Assembly: GCA_025359785.1 (NCBI GenBank)
Contig: JANYET010000052.1
Coordinates: forward strand, 1-64,000
DNA length: 64,000 bases
Direction of reading: 5' to 3'
Source of the DNA: Alphaproteobacteria bacterium
GTDB lineage: Bacteria > Pseudomonadota > Alphaproteobacteria > Caulobacterales > Caulobacteraceae
A program made the position numbers and the translations under genes. The notes under the pieces were generated by a model, which saw only the letters and a program-made list of their open reading frames with translations, was not told the DNA's origin and did not search any database. The stretch's first letter is position 1. Each line of letters begins with the position of its first letter. Shown here one piece after another: positions 8,167-19,641 of the stretch.

Positions 8167-10536
8167 ATGAAGTTCACGCTTTCCTGGCTCAAAGAGCACC
8201 TCGACACGACCGCCTCCGTCGAGGCGGTGGTCGAGGCCATGACCATGGCCGGCCTCGAGGTCGAGCATGTGGAGAACCCGGCGGCCAAGCTGGCGGCCTT
8301 CTCGGTCGCCAGGATTGTCGAGGCCCACCAGCACCCCAACGCCGACCGCCTGCGGGTTTGTCAGGTGGAAACGGTGGACGGTATCAAGGAGATCGTCTGT
8401 GGCGCGCCCAATGCGCGGGCGGGGCTGACGACCATCTATGCGCCCCTGGGGGCCTACGTACCCGGCTCCGGCATCACGCTGGAGGCGCGCCCCGTTCGCG
8501 GCGTGGTTTCCAACGGCATGCTCTGCTCAGGCCGCGAGTTGGAAGTGGCCGACGAAGCCGACGGCATCGTTGAGCTGCCGGACACGCTCGCCGTGGGACT
8601 GCCCGCGGCCGACGCCTTCGGCCTGGAAGCCGTCATCGACTTCGAAGTGACGCCGAACCGGCCGGACTGGCTGGGCGTCGTCGGCATCGCCCGCGACCTC
8701 GCCGCCGCCGGCCTGGGCAAGCTGAAAGACCCGAGCGTCACGCCCGTGCCCGGCAAGGGTTCGACCACCATCGAGATCCGCGTCGACGGCGACGCCTGCC
8801 CGCAGTTCGCCGGGCGGCTGATCAAGGGCGTCAGGAACGGCCCTTCGCCGGCCTGGCTGCAACGCAAGCTGCTGGCCATCGGCCTTCGCCCGATCAGCGC
8901 GCTGGTCGATATCACCAACCTGATGTCCTACGACCGCTGCCGACCGCTGCACGTCTATGATGCGGTCTGCATCACCGGCGGCTTCATCGAAGCGCGCCTG
9001 GGCAAGCCCGGCGAGACGCTGGAGGCCCTGGACGGCAAGACCTACGACGCCGGCCCCGAGATCTGCGTCATCGCCGACGGCTCCGGGGCCATCGGCCTGG
9101 GCGGCGTCATGGGCGGCGAGAGCACCAAGGTCAGCGAGACCACGACGGATGTGTTCGTCGAAAGCGCCTGGTTCGACCCGATCCGCACGGCCCAGACCGG
9201 CCGCACCCTGGGCCTCAGCTCCGATGCCCAGTATCGCTTCGCCCGTGGCGTCGATACGCACTTCGTGGTCCCCGGCCTGGAGCTGGCGACGCGCCTGATC
9301 CTCGACATCTGCGGCGGCGAGGCCTGCGAGGTTCGCGTGGCCGGTCACGCTCTGGCCCCGCCGGACGCGGTGACCTTCGACCACGCCTACGTCCAGAAGC
9401 TGTCGGGCCTCAGCATCTCCGGTCCGAGGATCGATGAGATCCTCACCGACCTGGGCTTTGCGGTGCGCGGCGAGATGGTCATCCCGCCGACCTGGCGGCG
9501 CGATGTGGACGGCAAGGCCGACCTCGTGGAGGAGGTGGCCCGGATCGAAGGCTTCGGCGCCCTGCCCTCGACGCCACTGCCGGAAATGCCCCGGGCGGTC
9601 GGCGGCGTGCTTACCGTGCGCCAGACCCGGGTCCGCAACGCGCGGCGCTTCATGGCCGCGCGCGGCTATGCCGAGGCCGTCACCTGGAGCTTCATGCGCA
9701 CCGAATGGGCGACGCTGTTCGGCGGCGGCGCGGACACCCTGCGCCTGTCGAACCCCATCGCATCGGATCTCGACTGCATGCGCCCCTCGGTGCTGCCGAA
9801 CCTGATCGACGCCGCCGCGCGCAACGCCCGCCGGGGTTTCGCCGACGCCGCGCTCTTCGAGGTCGGCCCGACGTTCCCGGGCGACCAGCCGCAGGACCAG
9901 CGGACCATCGTCGCGGCCCTCGTCGCACCGCATCCGGCGCGCAGCTGGAACGGCGCGGCGGCCGACCCGCTGTTCGCGCTGAAGGCCGACCTGCTCGCGC
10001 TCCTGGATGAGATGGGCGCGCCCAACCTGCAGGTCGTGCAGGGAGAGGCCTCGCCCTGGTTCCATCCCGGCCGCTCGGCCCGGCTGCAGCTTGGCCCGAA
10101 AAATCTCGTGGCCGAGTTCGGCGAACTGCACCCGCGCGTGTTGAAGGCTCTCGACGCCGAGGGTCCGATGTTGGGCTTTGAACTGACGCTGGACGCGATT
10201 CCCGAGCCCAAGAAGAAGCCCACCAAGACCAAGCCGGCGCTGACGCTCTCGGCCCTGATGCCGCTGACCCGCGACTTCGCCTTCCTGGTGGACCTCAGCG
10301 TCCCGGCCGGCGAGATCGTCCGGCCGATCCTGGGCGCAGACAAGGCGCTGATCGCCGGCGCAAGGGTCTTCGACGTCTACCAGGGCAAAGGCGTCCCGGA
10401 AGGCCAGAAATCGGTGGCCGTCGAAGTCACCGTCCAGCCCACCGAGAAGACCCTGACCGACGCCGAGATCGAAGCTCTGTCGGCCCGGATCGTGGCCGCC
10501 GCGGACAAGGCCGTGGGCGCGAAGCTGCGGAGCTAG
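8167..10536 (+). CDS. pheT: Phenylalanine--tRNA ligase beta subunit
   Basis: 789 residues. Domain order: B1 with EMAP-II-like tRNA-binding fold ([21 protein letters not shown], about residues 40-150), B3/B4 editing domain ([12 protein letters not shown] near 350-360), B5 domain (about 400-475), catalytic-like B6/B7, and the C-terminal FDX-ACB anticodon-binding domain ([10 protein letters not shown] to the end). The editing domain hydrolyses mischarged Tyr-tRNA-Phe. Coupled to pheS by an 11-base gap. No clear terminator follows; the convergent DUF1801 gene ends 17 bases later. Confidence 0.97.
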   Translation: MKFTLSWLKEHLDTTASVEAVVEAMTMAGLEVEHVENPAAKLAAFSVARIVEAHQHPNADRLRVCQVETVDGIKEIVCGAPNARAGLTTIYAPLGAYVPGSGITLEARPVRGVVSNGMLCSGRELEVADEADGIVELPDTLAVGLPAADAFGLEAVIDFEVTPNRPDWLGVVGIARDLAAAGLGKLKDPSVTPVPGKGSTTIEIRVDGDACPQFAGRLIKGVRNGPSPAWLQRKLLAIGLRPISALVDITNLMSYDRCRPLHVYDAVCITGGFIEARLGKPGETLEALDGKTYDAGPEICVIADGSGAIGLGGVMGGESTKVSETTTDVFVESAWFDPIRTAQTGRTLGLSSDAQYRFARGVDTHFVVPGLELATRLILDICGGEACEVRVAGHALAPPDAVTFDHAYVQKLSGLSISGPRIDEILTDLGFAVRGEMVIPPTWRRDVDGKADLVEEVARIEGFGALPSTPLPEMPRAVGGVLTVRQTRVRNARRFMAARGYAEAVTWSFMRTEWATLFGGGADTLRLSNPIASDLDCMRPSVLPNLIDAAARNARRGFADAALFEVGPTFPGDQPQDQRTIVAALVAPHPARSWNGAAADPLFALKADLLALLDEMGAPNLQVVQGEASPWFHPGRSARLQLGPKNLVAEFGELHPRVLKALDAEGPMLGFELTLDAIPEPKKKPTKTKPALTLSALMPLTRDFAFLVDLSVPAGEIVRPILGADKALIAGARVFDVYQGKGVPEGQKSVAVEVTVQPTEKTLTDAEIEALSARIVAAADKAVGAKLRS

Positions 10537-10553
10537 ACTGGGCGACCGGAGCC

Positions 10554-10967
10554 TTAGCCGCCCTTTGGCGGGCGGGCGTTCAGGGCCACGGCGGCGCGGA
10601 TCAACGCCTTGAAACCGGTCGCATCGACCGTGTCGCCGTCGCGGAAGTCGATGGCGCGCCGGGCGTTGCCGTCGAGGCTGGCGTTGAACAGGCCGGCGGG
10701 GTCTTCCAGCGCCGCGCCCTTCATGAAGGTGGTCTTGACCACGCTCTTATGCGTCTCGCCGGTGCAGAGGATGCCGCCGTGCTCCCACACCGGGACGCCG
10801 CGCCACTTCCACGTCTCGACCACGTCGGGGCAGGCCTCGTGGATGAGCGCCCGAAGCCTGGCGAGCATTTCACCCCGCCAGTCGCCCAGATCCTTGATCC
10901 GCGCGTCGATAAGCTGAGACGGGAGGCGCGAGGTGTCCGCCTCGGAACTCTCAGGGGTCATGGGCAT
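10554..10967 (-). CDS. DUF1801 (YdhG/YjbR-type fold) protein
   Basis: 137 residues. Matches DUF1801 in its middle: VETWKWRGVPVWEHGGILCTG, with the following KTTFMKGAALEDPAGLFN. Members are small cytoplasmic proteins often of unknown function, with a fold related to bacterial iron/frataxin-like and YjbR proteins. Either of two in-frame ATGs (10967 and 10961) could start it. It converges on pheT and is divergent from the YqhA gene. A second, clearly different DUF1801-type protein is at 58282-58683. Confidence 0.8.
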   Translation of the reverse strand: MPMTPESSEADTSRLPSQLIDARIKDLGDWRGEMLARLRALIHEACPDVVETWKWRGVPVWEHGGILCTGETHKSVVKTTFMKGAALEDPAGLFNASLDGNARRAIDFRDGDTVDATGFKALIRAAVALNARPPKGG

Positions 10968-11164
10968 GATGATGCTCGCCTTCCCTCGTCTAGCGGCCTC
11001 CCCGTTGCGCGCCGCGCGATATGGCGACCTACGGGAGGAAGAACAGGTAGATGCCGATGATCGCCGGCAAGGCCAGCGGTAATGGCGGGACGCAGGACAC
11101 CAAGGCCATCTATCTCACGATTCAAGCCGTTGTCCCGCGGCCGGTGGCGGGCCATCTAGAGGGC

Positions 11165-11716
11165 ATGACCGAGCCTGCTCCCCGCGCCGCGCGCGCCAAG
11201 CCCGCCGCCGAACGTATCCTGGAGACGGCGCTGTTTCGCGCCCGCTGGCTGATGGCACCCTTCTACGTCGGCCTGGTGTTCGCGCTGCTGGCGCTGCTGG
11301 TGGTCTTCGTCAACGAGGCGATCCACGAGTTTTCCGGCGTGTTCAGCAAGACGCCCGAGCAGGCGATCCTGATGGCCCTGTCGCTGATCGATCTGTCGCT
11401 GGCCGGCAACCTGCTGCTGATCGTGATCTTCTCGGGCTACGAGAATTTCGTTTCGAAGATCGACACCGGCGACGACGCCGACCGGCCGAGTTGGATGGGC
11501 ACGGTGGACTTCTCGGGCCTCAAGATGAAGCTCATCGCTTCCATCGTGGCGATCAGCGCCATCGCGCTGCTGAAGGCGTTCATGCGCCTGTCGGAAGGCG
11601 ACAGCGCCAGCGACCGCACCCTGGGCTGGCTGGTGGGCATCCACCTGACCTTCGTGGTCTCCGGCCTGCTGCTGGCGGTGATGGACTGGCTGAACGGCAA
11701 GTCCGACAGGCATTGA
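11165..11716 (+). CDS. YqhA / UPF0114 family inner-membrane protein
   Basis: 183 residues. The block ERILETALFRARWLMAPFY, then FSGYENFVSKID and KLIASIVAISAIALLKAFM, aligns along the full length of E. coli YqhA. Three or four membrane segments are readable. The family function is unproven. The ATG at 11165 (MTEPAPRA) is preferred over one 38 codons upstream because family similarity begins shortly after it and AGAGGG lies before it. The 197-base gap upstream, shared with a divergent DUF1801 gene, shows nothing else. Confidence 0.88.
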   Translation: MTEPAPRAARAKPAAERILETALFRARWLMAPFYVGLVFALLALLVVFVNEAIHEFSGVFSKTPEQAILMALSLIDLSLAGNLLLIVIFSGYENFVSKIDTGDDADRPSWMGTVDFSGLKMKLIASIVAISAIALLKAFMRLSEGDSASDRTLGWLVGIHLTFVVSGLLLAVMDWLNGKSDRH

Positions 11717-11758
11717 GCCACAGGCCGCGGCGGCGGCAAAAGCCTGGACGACGATGGA

Positions 11759-11787
11759 TTGGCGGGTCGGGGTCGCCGACCCGCCAA
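11759..11787. terminator. Hairpin between convergent genes
   Basis: TTGGCGGGTCGG (11759-11770) and CCGACCCGCCAA (11776-11787) are a perfect 12-base inverted repeat with a 5-base loop. It lies between the YqhA stop (11716) and the PEP-CTERM stop (11797). No long T-run on either side, so bidirectional termination is plausible rather than certain. Confidence 0.55.
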
Positions 11788-11796
11788 TGTGCTGCG

Positions 11797-12474
11797 TCAG
11801 GCGGCGAGGCGGCGACGGGCGCGCAAGGCTCCGCCCGCGGCGGCGAAGCCCACCAGGAGCATCGCCCAGGTGGCCGGCTCCGGCACGCCGCCACCGCCTG
11901 GATCGAAGTTCTGACGCGCCGCCGTCTGCCAATCGTCGGTCGGCGCATAACCGTTGCCGCCCACGAAATCGACCTCGGCCCGAACCGCGCCATTGCTGTT
12001 GACGATGCCGAAGAAGCCGAAGGACGGATCGGAGGTCACCGTCTCGATCGCCACGCCGGCGGCGTTGAAGAACGTCAGCCGCAGCTGGTCGTCGCCGCCC
12101 ACGTTCCACATGCCCAGCCCGTAGAGGAATTCGCCCGCGTTCAGGGGATCCACGAAGATCGGCCCGCGCGCCGGCAGGGTAAAGTCGCGGTCATTGAGCA
12201 GGTTGTTGGCGCCGGACTTCACCACGCCGCCGGTCTGGGCGTAGCGTTGCACCGTCGGCTGGGTGCCATCGTTCAGGCCCTCGAAATGCAGACCCAGCCC
12301 ATTGTCGTTGGTGACGTCGGTGCCGGCGGCGATGTTGTCCCACTGCTGCAGGGCGTAGACGCCACCGACCGCGGCGCGCCAGGCGTTCTCGTCGGTGAAG
12401 GCGGCGGCGTGCGCCACGCCGCCGACAGCCAGGGCCGCGGACAGACCGAGCCATGCGTATGCAACTGACTTCAT
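11797..12474 (-). CDS. PEPxxWA-CTERM exported protein
   Basis: 225 residues from ATG 12474, preceded by GGAGG (an in-frame start 34 codons upstream lacks a signal peptide). Signal peptide MKSVAYAWLGLSAALAVGGVAHA, then a beta-rich body with DNIAAGTDVTND and VSDPSFGFFG-like segments, ending in GGGVPEPATWAMLLVGFAAAGG plus RARRR, the sorting signal in which PEP, a membrane helix and arginines follow in order. The body resembles the many PEP-CTERM proteins with a lectin/laminin-like beta sandwich, but no specific domain is recognised. Exosortase is not in this window. Confidence 0.87.
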   Translation of the reverse strand: MKSVAYAWLGLSAALAVGGVAHAAAFTDENAWRAAVGGVYALQQWDNIAAGTDVTNDNGLGLHFEGLNDGTQPTVQRYAQTGGVVKSGANNLLNDRDFTLPARGPIFVDPLNAGEFLYGLGMWNVGGDDQLRLTFFNAAGVAIETVTSDPSFGFFGIVNSNGAVRAEVDFVGGNGYAPTDDWQTAARQNFDPGGGGVPEPATWAMLLVGFAAAGGALRARRRLAA

Positions 12475-12631
12475 AGAGGCCTCCAATTCGCGTTTCCCGC
12501 GCCCGCAAAAACCGGCGCGCCCTCGCGTTGGGGTACAGGTAGGACGGCTGAACGTACCGACGTCCACCGAATTCACCTCAGATGCGAACAGGTGCGAGCC
12601 TTGCGTCAGGAGCGCGCGACAGGCGGCTTGC

Positions 12632-13300
12632 CTAGAACGGGATGTAATTCCGCTTCCGGCTGTAGGCCAGGTAGCCGACGTTGGCCCCCAGGCGGAAGCC
12701 GACGCCGGCGCGGATCGGGGCGAGCACGATGTTGTCGGTGCGCTGATAGTTCACGCCCACGCCACCGATGAAATAGGCCGAGCCCTCGACGCCGGGGAAC
12801 CGCTGGTAGATGTCGCGCGGGTCGTCGAGATTGTAGCAGAGCGTGAAGACCCGGCTGGCGTTGCCGCCGAAGTCCCAGCCCACCGACGGGCCGCGCCAGA
12901 ACACCTCCTGCGGCTCGCGGCCCTTCATGTAGAGCAGGCCGCGGCCATAGCGCGCGCCGACGCCGATGGCGCCGGAGCCCTCTTCGCCGGCGATATAGGC
13001 CGTGGGCCGGCCGTTGCTCTTGAACACCCGCTCCACCGCGCCACCCGCCGACTCGGCGGTCACGCCCAGGAAGTCGGAGACCCCGTGGACGATCTCGTCC
13101 TCGGAATAGGTGGTCTGGGTGGCCGGCGGCTTGCCGGAGGTGTCGGTGGGGCCCGCGGTAGGATAACCAGGTGTCGTATTCGGCGGCGGCAGGGCCTCTT
13201 CGCGCGGGCGGGCCGGCGGCAGCGCCTCGGGCTGGGCGCGGGCGACGCCCGCCGCGCCAAGGATGACCAGGCCCGAAACGATCAGGGTGCGACGGTCCAT
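12632..13300 (-). CDS. EipA-like periplasmic protein (DUF1134)
   Basis: 222 residues. Signal peptide (VILGAAGVARAQ), a Pro-rich linker to about residue 60, then the DUF1134 domain with YSEDEIVHGVSDFLGVTAE, GRGLLYMKG and FIGGVGVNYQ. The family is represented by Brucella EipA, a periplasmic protein that supports envelope stress resistance. An AGGAGGG site precedes the start at 13300. The gene is divergent from lepA with 207 bases between. Assignment to the family is firm; role here is by analogy. Confidence 0.85.
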   Translation of the reverse strand: MDRRTLIVSGLVILGAAGVARAQPEALPPARPREEALPPPNTTPGYPTAGPTDTSGKPPATQTTYSEDEIVHGVSDFLGVTAESAGGAVERVFKSNGRPTAYIAGEEGSGAIGVGARYGRGLLYMKGREPQEVFWRGPSVGWDFGGNASRVFTLCYNLDDPRDIYQRFPGVEGSAYFIGGVGVNYQRTDNIVLAPIRAGVGFRLGANVGYLAYSRKRNYIPF

Positions 13301-13442
13301 CGGGGCAAAACCCTCCTAAAGTTCGAATTCCAGCTCCGCCCGATAGTCCTGATGCAATGTGTCGCCTTAACGCCCGATTAACCGTGTTTCGCAACTGAGA
13401 CCGCCGAGGATGGGTCGGACATCTCGCGCCTGCACAGGCCCA

Positions 13443-13496
13443 GACCCGCGGCTAGCGCGGGTCGCTCTCTCGCGTTGCGAAAGGAATGTGCTAGAC
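13443..13496 (+). promoter_or_regulatory. Candidate lepA promoter and upstream palindrome
   Basis: A palindrome GACCCGCG (13443-13450), loop GCTAG, CGCGGGTC (13456-13463), then TTGCGA (13475-13480) and GCTAGAC (13490-13496), resembling the Caulobacter housekeeping form TTGACG...GCTANAWC. If used, the transcript would begin only a few bases before the ATG at 13508, making lepA nearly leaderless; indeed no Shine-Dalgarno precedes that ATG. Confidence 0.35.
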
Positions 13497-13507
13497 GCGG
13501 GCGCAAC

Positions 13508-15313
<1,806 letters not shown>

Positions 15314-15314
15314 G

Positions 15315-15677
15315 ATGCGCGCGGGCCTGGCCGCAGCCGCCTTCACAGCGGTCCTGGCCACCGCGTCCGCCGTCCAGGCCCAGCCGCCGCCGGTGATCCC
15401 CGCGCCGCGTGCCGCGATCTACGAGATGGAGACCCTGACAACGGGGATGCTGGCGCCCGGCATTCTGAAGCAGATCGAGCCGCTGCACAGCCTGCAGGCC
15501 ATCGAGACCCTGCTGAAGGACAACTACATTCCCTTCGGGTGGGCGCACCGTCAGGTCAGCGCCGCCACCCTGCCGCCGGCCATGGTCGCCCAGCTCGACG
15601 CTCTGCCGCCGCACGAGGTGTTCGTCGTCAGGCAGGGCGACGGCGCGCTGATTGCCGTGATCCTGTCGAAGCACTGA
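15315..15677 (+). CDS. Small exported protein of unknown function
   Basis: 120 residues, not recognised. Signal peptide MRAGLAAAAFTAVLATASAVQA, then Pro-rich spacer and a compact alpha/beta tail containing LLKDNYIPFGWAHRQV and DALPPHEVFVVRQGDG. It starts one base after the lepA stop, so it is translated from the lepA message unless it has its own promoter inside lepA. There are no cysteines, so no lipobox or disulfides. Confidence 0.7.
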   Translation: MRAGLAAAAFTAVLATASAVQAQPPPVIPAPRAAIYEMETLTTGMLAPGILKQIEPLHSLQAIETLLKDNYIPFGWAHRQVSAATLPPAMVAQLDALPPHEVFVVRQGDGALIAVILSKH

Positions 15678-15869
15678 CGCGCGTGGAGAATTGCTGAGTC
15701 TCCGCTGAAGATGGACGCGAATTGGGGACTTCGGCGGCTGAGCGGGACCAGCGATCCGTCCAAGACACGCTTTCACCGCAAGACCTGGGTCACCGCAAAA
15801 CCTGCGCGCGTTCACGGAATCCAAGGTTTCTTCCGCCAGGGTCATGCTGGGAAACTCGGATATCGCAAG

Positions 15870-17609
15870 ATGTTAAGCCTCGACAGGCTGTTCGACGACC
15901 GTTTCGAAGAGGTCATCCGCTTCACAAACGGGGGCTTCCGCGGCCGCGCGACCACCGCCTTGCTTTCCGCGGGCGTAATGGGGTTCGCTGTGAAGCCCGC
16001 CGTGGCCGCGGGTTGGTTGGCGGCCTTCCTCACCGCGGAACTCTGGGCTTCCATCGCGATGCGTCCGATGGTGGACGGGAGGGTGGGAACCCCGCGCCAG
16101 CGCCTGCACCTGGGCCTCTCGGCGATCACGGCGGTGGGCGTCTGGACGTCGGCGTCGGCGATCTACTGGCTGACCGGATCCCCGGCGCTACAGTTCGCGG
16201 GGATATGCGGCCTGATGGGCATCCTGCTGTCGGCTCAGACCCAGTGCGCGCGCTCGCCCACCATGCTGGCGATCGTCTCCGCGCCGCCGCTGCTCGCCAT
16301 GACCGTCCTGGGGCTGGTCTTCGGCGGCTACCATGGCCTGGGCCTGGTGCTGGTCTGCATGACGTTGGCCATGGTCCTGGCGCAGCTGTTGATCGGGGCC
16401 GGCGCGCACCGCCGGGCCGCCGAGAAGCTGGAGCGGCTGCAGAAATGCGCGGTGGACGCCAACGAAGCGAAATCAGCCTTCCTGGCCATGATGAGCCACG
16501 AGATCCGTACGCCGATGAACGGGGTGCTTGGCATGGCCCACGCCCTGGCGGGTGGCCCGCTCAACGACGAGCAGAGGCGCCAGGTCGGCATGCTGACCCG
16601 CTCGGGCGATGGCCTGATGACCATCCTGAACGACATCCTGGACCTGTCGAAGATCGAGGCGGGCAAGCTCACCCTGGAAACCACGGTTTTCGACCTGCAT
16701 GAGGTTGTCGCCTCGGTGCGCGACCTGTGGCTGGCCGCCGCCGAGGCCAAGGGCCTCGCCTTCGCCTGCATCATCGACCCTTCGGTTCCGCGCTGGGTGT
16801 CAGGCGACCCCACCCGCCTGCGTCAGATCATGCTGAACCACGTGTCCAACGCCGTGAAATTCACCGAGCGGGGCGACATCGCCCTGGCCGTCAGCGCCGG
16901 GGCGGCGGGCGAGGTTGTGGTCAGCGTCCGCGACACCGGCGTCGGCCTGAGCGCCGAGCAGCTCGGCCGGCTGTTCCAGCCGTTCTCTCAAGCCGACGCC
17001 TCAACCACCCGCCAGTTCGGGGGCACCGGGCTTGGCCTGTCGATCAGCCGCCATCTGGCGCAGCTGATGGGCGGGCACATCGCCGTCGAGAGCGCGCCCG
17101 GCCAGGGCGCCGAGTTCCGCATCACCCTGCCCCTGCCGGCGGCCTCGGCCCCGGAGGCGTCCCAGGACCTGGCGTGCGTCGATCTGGCCGGCGTGCGGGT
17201 CTTGGTGGCCGAGGACAACCTCATCAACCAGGCCGTCGTGCAGGCGGTGTTGGCCTCGATCGGAGCCGTCATCGACCTGGCGTCGGACGGGGAAGAGGCG
17301 CTCAGCCAGCTGCGGGCCAACCGCTACGACATCGTCCTGATGGATGTTCATATGCCGAAGATGGACGGCGTCGAGGCGCTGCGGCGCATTCGCGCCGGCG
17401 AGACCGGATGGCGCGACCAGCCGGTGATCGCCCTGACCGCCGACGTCATGGCCGGCAATCAGCAGCGCTTCATGGCGCTCGGCTTCGACGGCGCGGAATC
17501 CAAGCCGATACAGCCGGCCACCCTGATCGCCGCGGTCGGCGCGGTGGTGACCGCGTCGGCGGCCGGCCGGCCCGAGCCGGAGTGGCTGGGCGCGAAAGCC
17601 GCGAACTGA
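15870..17609 (+). CDS. Hybrid sensor histidine kinase with receiver domain
   Basis: 579 residues from ATG 15870. About five N-terminal hydrophobic segments (residues 25-175) form a membrane sensor without a periplasmic domain. HisKA has FLAMMSHEIRTPMNG with H210 as phosphoacceptor; the ATPase domain has N327, DTGVG (355-359) and GTGLGL (385-390). A C-terminal receiver follows with AEDN (447-450) and D492 in LMDVHMPKMDG. It autophosphorylates and likely passes phosphate through an Hpt protein encoded elsewhere. An upstream extension to 15711 is open but unlikely; it contains a 17-base copy of the end of lepA (15291-15307 equals 15703-15719). Confidence 0.9.
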   Translation: MLSLDRLFDDRFEEVIRFTNGGFRGRATTALLSAGVMGFAVKPAVAAGWLAAFLTAELWASIAMRPMVDGRVGTPRQRLHLGLSAITAVGVWTSASAIYWLTGSPALQFAGICGLMGILLSAQTQCARSPTMLAIVSAPPLLAMTVLGLVFGGYHGLGLVLVCMTLAMVLAQLLIGAGAHRRAAEKLERLQKCAVDANEAKSAFLAMMSHEIRTPMNGVLGMAHALAGGPLNDEQRRQVGMLTRSGDGLMTILNDILDLSKIEAGKLTLETTVFDLHEVVASVRDLWLAAAEAKGLAFACIIDPSVPRWVSGDPTRLRQIMLNHVSNAVKFTERGDIALAVSAGAAGEVVVSVRDTGVGLSAEQLGRLFQPFSQADASTTRQFGGTGLGLSISRHLAQLMGGHIAVESAPGQGAEFRITLPLPAASAPEASQDLACVDLAGVRVLVAEDNLINQAVVQAVLASIGAVIDLASDGEEALSQLRANRYDIVLMDVHMPKMDGVEALRRIRAGETGWRDQPVIALTADVMAGNQQRFMALGFDGAESKPIQPATLIAAVGAVVTASAAGRPEPEWLGAKAAN

Positions 17610-17669
17610 GACCGGCGAGGCGGCAGCCCAGGCGGGAACGAGGCGATGTTCGGCGAAACGCTCTGACCG

Positions 17670-18815
17670 CTAAACCACTCCGAACGCAGTCCAGGCCGCC
17701 ATCGCCAGGCTGAAGGCGCGCATGTCGCCCGTCGTCGTGCCGGCCATCTTGTTCATGACGTAGGAGAGCGTCGTGTGCGCCTGCATGTCGATCATGATGA
17801 TCGAGCCGCCGTAGCCGCCCCAGTACATGCTGTCCTGCGGATTCGGCAGGGGCACGACGCCGCCGCCCAGGCCAAAGCCCATACCGAACCTCGCGGGCGA
17901 GCCCAGGACCAGGTCGGGGCCCTCGATCTGTAGCTCAAGCGCCTTGCGGCAGCCCGCCTCGGACAGGAAGCGCTTGCCCTTGGCGACGCCGCCGTTGGCC
18001 AGGATGGTATGAATCTCGGCGACAGAACGCGCATTGCCCGTACCGCCGGCGGCGGGGATTTCGGCGCCACGCCAGCCGCGCGTGGCGGTGGCCGAGACGT
18101 CGATGACCGGGTTGTTGAAGCTGATCTTCTGGATTTCGGTCTGCTGGCCATCGCCCGCGGCCTGGCCCTTCGGCGGCGGGATCAGCGCGGCGACGCGGGC
18201 GTCTTCCGAGGCCGGCAGGCCGATGTGGAAGTCCGCGCCCAAGGGCTCGGCGATCTCTTCGCGGAACACCGTCCCCAGCGACTTGCCGGTGATCCGGCGG
18301 ACCACCTCGCCCACCAGATAGCCCTGCGTGATCGCGTGATAGCCGGGCGCCGTGCCCGGCGGCCACAGCGGCGCCTGGGCGGCCAGCAGGCTCACGACCT
18401 TGTCCCAGTCGTAGAGATCCTCGGTGGTGACCGGCTCGCGCCAACCCGACAGGCCCGCCGAGTGGGCCATCAGATGGCTGACCTTGATGTCGGCCTTCCC
18501 GTTGGCCGCGAATTCCGGCCAGTAGCGGGCGACCGGAGCCTCGAAGTCGAGCTCGCCGCGGTCGGCGATCAGCAGCGCCGTCAGGAAGGTCATGGTCTTG
18601 GTGGTCGAATAGACGTTGACGATGGTGTCGCGTTCCCAGGGCCGTGTCCGGGCCGCGTCGGCGAACCCGCCCCAAAGGTCGACCACCGTCTCGCCCTCCA
18701 GCGTCGCGCAGAACGCGGCGCCGACATCGGCGCCGGAAGCGAAGTTGGCCTCGAACGCCTCGCGGACCGGCGCGAACCGGTCCTGGGTGAAACCTGCAAC
18801 GGAGCCGTCGGCCAT
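17670..18815 (-). CDS. Serine hydrolase of the class C beta-lactamase/esterase fold
   Basis: 381 residues, no signal peptide, so probably cytoplasmic. Catalytic STTK (S70, K73) after VNVYS; Tyr motif PGYHAITQG in the middle; GxxSLGTVFREEIAEPLGAD typical of the EstB/LACTB group. The C-terminal Gly-rich strand is FGLGGGVVP. Such enzymes are esterases, D-aminopeptidases or carboxylesterases more often than lactamases. Convergent with the histidine kinase; no operon partners. Confidence 0.88.
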   Translation of the reverse strand: MADGSVAGFTQDRFAPVREAFEANFASGADVGAAFCATLEGETVVDLWGGFADAARTRPWERDTIVNVYSTTKTMTFLTALLIADRGELDFEAPVARYWPEFAANGKADIKVSHLMAHSAGLSGWREPVTTEDLYDWDKVVSLLAAQAPLWPPGTAPGYHAITQGYLVGEVVRRITGKSLGTVFREEIAEPLGADFHIGLPASEDARVAALIPPPKGQAAGDGQQTEIQKISFNNPVIDVSATATRGWRGAEIPAAGGTGNARSVAEIHTILANGGVAKGKRFLSEAGCRKALELQIEGPDLVLGSPARFGMGFGLGGGVVPLPNPQDSMYWGGYGGSIIMIDMQAHTTLSYVMNKMAGTTTGDMRAFSLAMAAWTAFGVV

Positions 18816-18954
18816 GGGGGTGTCCTCGTGAAGTGTCGGCGCACCCTAGCAGGCGATTTACCGGAGGGTCATCCGGCGCATCGAGACGCCGAGCAAGCTT
18901 GACCGCGGCCGCGCGATCATGGACACCGGTTTTCCATCGAGGGGGGAAAATTCG

Positions 18955-19092
18955 ATGCGCAACCTGATCGTCTTCGCCGCCGCGGCCGCAGCCCTGCTGG
19001 TGGCCAGCTGCAACACCGTCTCCGGCATGGGCAAGGACGTCTCCGCCGCCGGCCACGCCGTCACCAAAACCGCCGACGACGTCAAGAAATAG
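18955..19092 (+). CDS. Entericidin-like small lipoprotein
   Basis: 45 residues, short enough to be missed by gene finders. Strong AGGGGGG site before ATG 18955. Signal peptide with a lipobox LVASC (cleavage before C19), then NTVSGMGKDVSAAG and a Lys/Asp-rich tail ending DDVKK. This is the pattern of the EcnA/EcnB family: short, lipid-anchored, with GxGKDVxxAG and K/D repeats. In E. coli these are membrane-active toxin/antidote lipoproteins; in alphaproteobacteria the role is unclear. Encoded alone between two oppositely oriented neighbours. Confidence 0.85.
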   Translation: MRNLIVFAAAAAALLVASCNTVSGMGKDVSAAGHAVTKTADDVKK

Positions 19093-19162
19093 CCGCCGCG
19101 CGCCCGCAGGCTTTTCGCCAGGGCGGCTTTCAATCCGCCCGGTTCGCGCCCATATCCCGGTG

Positions 19163-19558
19163 ATGGGCGAGATCATTCATCCGTTGCGGCGTTCGATCTT
19201 GCGGGGTCTCTCCGGTGATTGCCCAGCCTGCGGCCACGGCAAGCTGTTCTGGAAGTACCTGAAGGTGAACGGCCGCTGCGAGGCCTGTGACACCGATCTG
19301 GCGCGCTATCCCGCCGACGACGGCCCGGCCTATCTGACCATCCTGCTGGTCGGCCACCTGGTGGTCGCGCCAATGCTGTTCTTCCCGATCGTCTGGCGTT
19401 CGAACCCGGCCTATTCCCTGCCGATCATCCTGGTCCCGCTGGCGGCCCTGACGCTGCTGCTGCTGCCGCGGGTCAAGGGTGGCTGGATCGGCTTGATGTA
19501 CGCCTTGGGCGTGAAGGACACCGACGCCCACCTGCACACCGCCGACGCCGCCGACTAA
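19163..19558 (+). CDS. DUF983 membrane protein
   Basis: About 131 residues; ATG 19163 (a GTG directly before at 19160 is an alternative). N-terminal zinc-ribbon-like pair CPACGHGKLF and CEACDTDL, then two hydrophobic helices in the second half (about 60-80 and 85-105). This is the DUF983 architecture. In Rhizobiales and relatives the family lies near cytochrome oxidase or nudix genes; no such neighbour exists here. Function not known. Four Cys may bind metal. Confidence 0.85.
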   Translation: MGEIIHPLRRSILRGLSGDCPACGHGKLFWKYLKVNGRCEACDTDLARYPADDGPAYLTILLVGHLVVAPMLFFPIVWRSNPAYSLPIILVPLAALTLLLLPRVKGGWIGLMYALGVKDTDAHLHTADAAD

Positions 19559-19641
19559 GCGCGGCCCGCGTATCGCCGTCGGAACCTCAACCGTAACCGA
19601 CCGTTGGATTGGCCTGCGACATCGCACGGAGGAGAGACGCT

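Noticed and set aside
10968-11164. Possible extra gene between DUF1801 and YqhA
   Set aside because: The 38-codon upstream extension of YqhA has no similarity, and no other frame or structure was convincing in the 197 bases.
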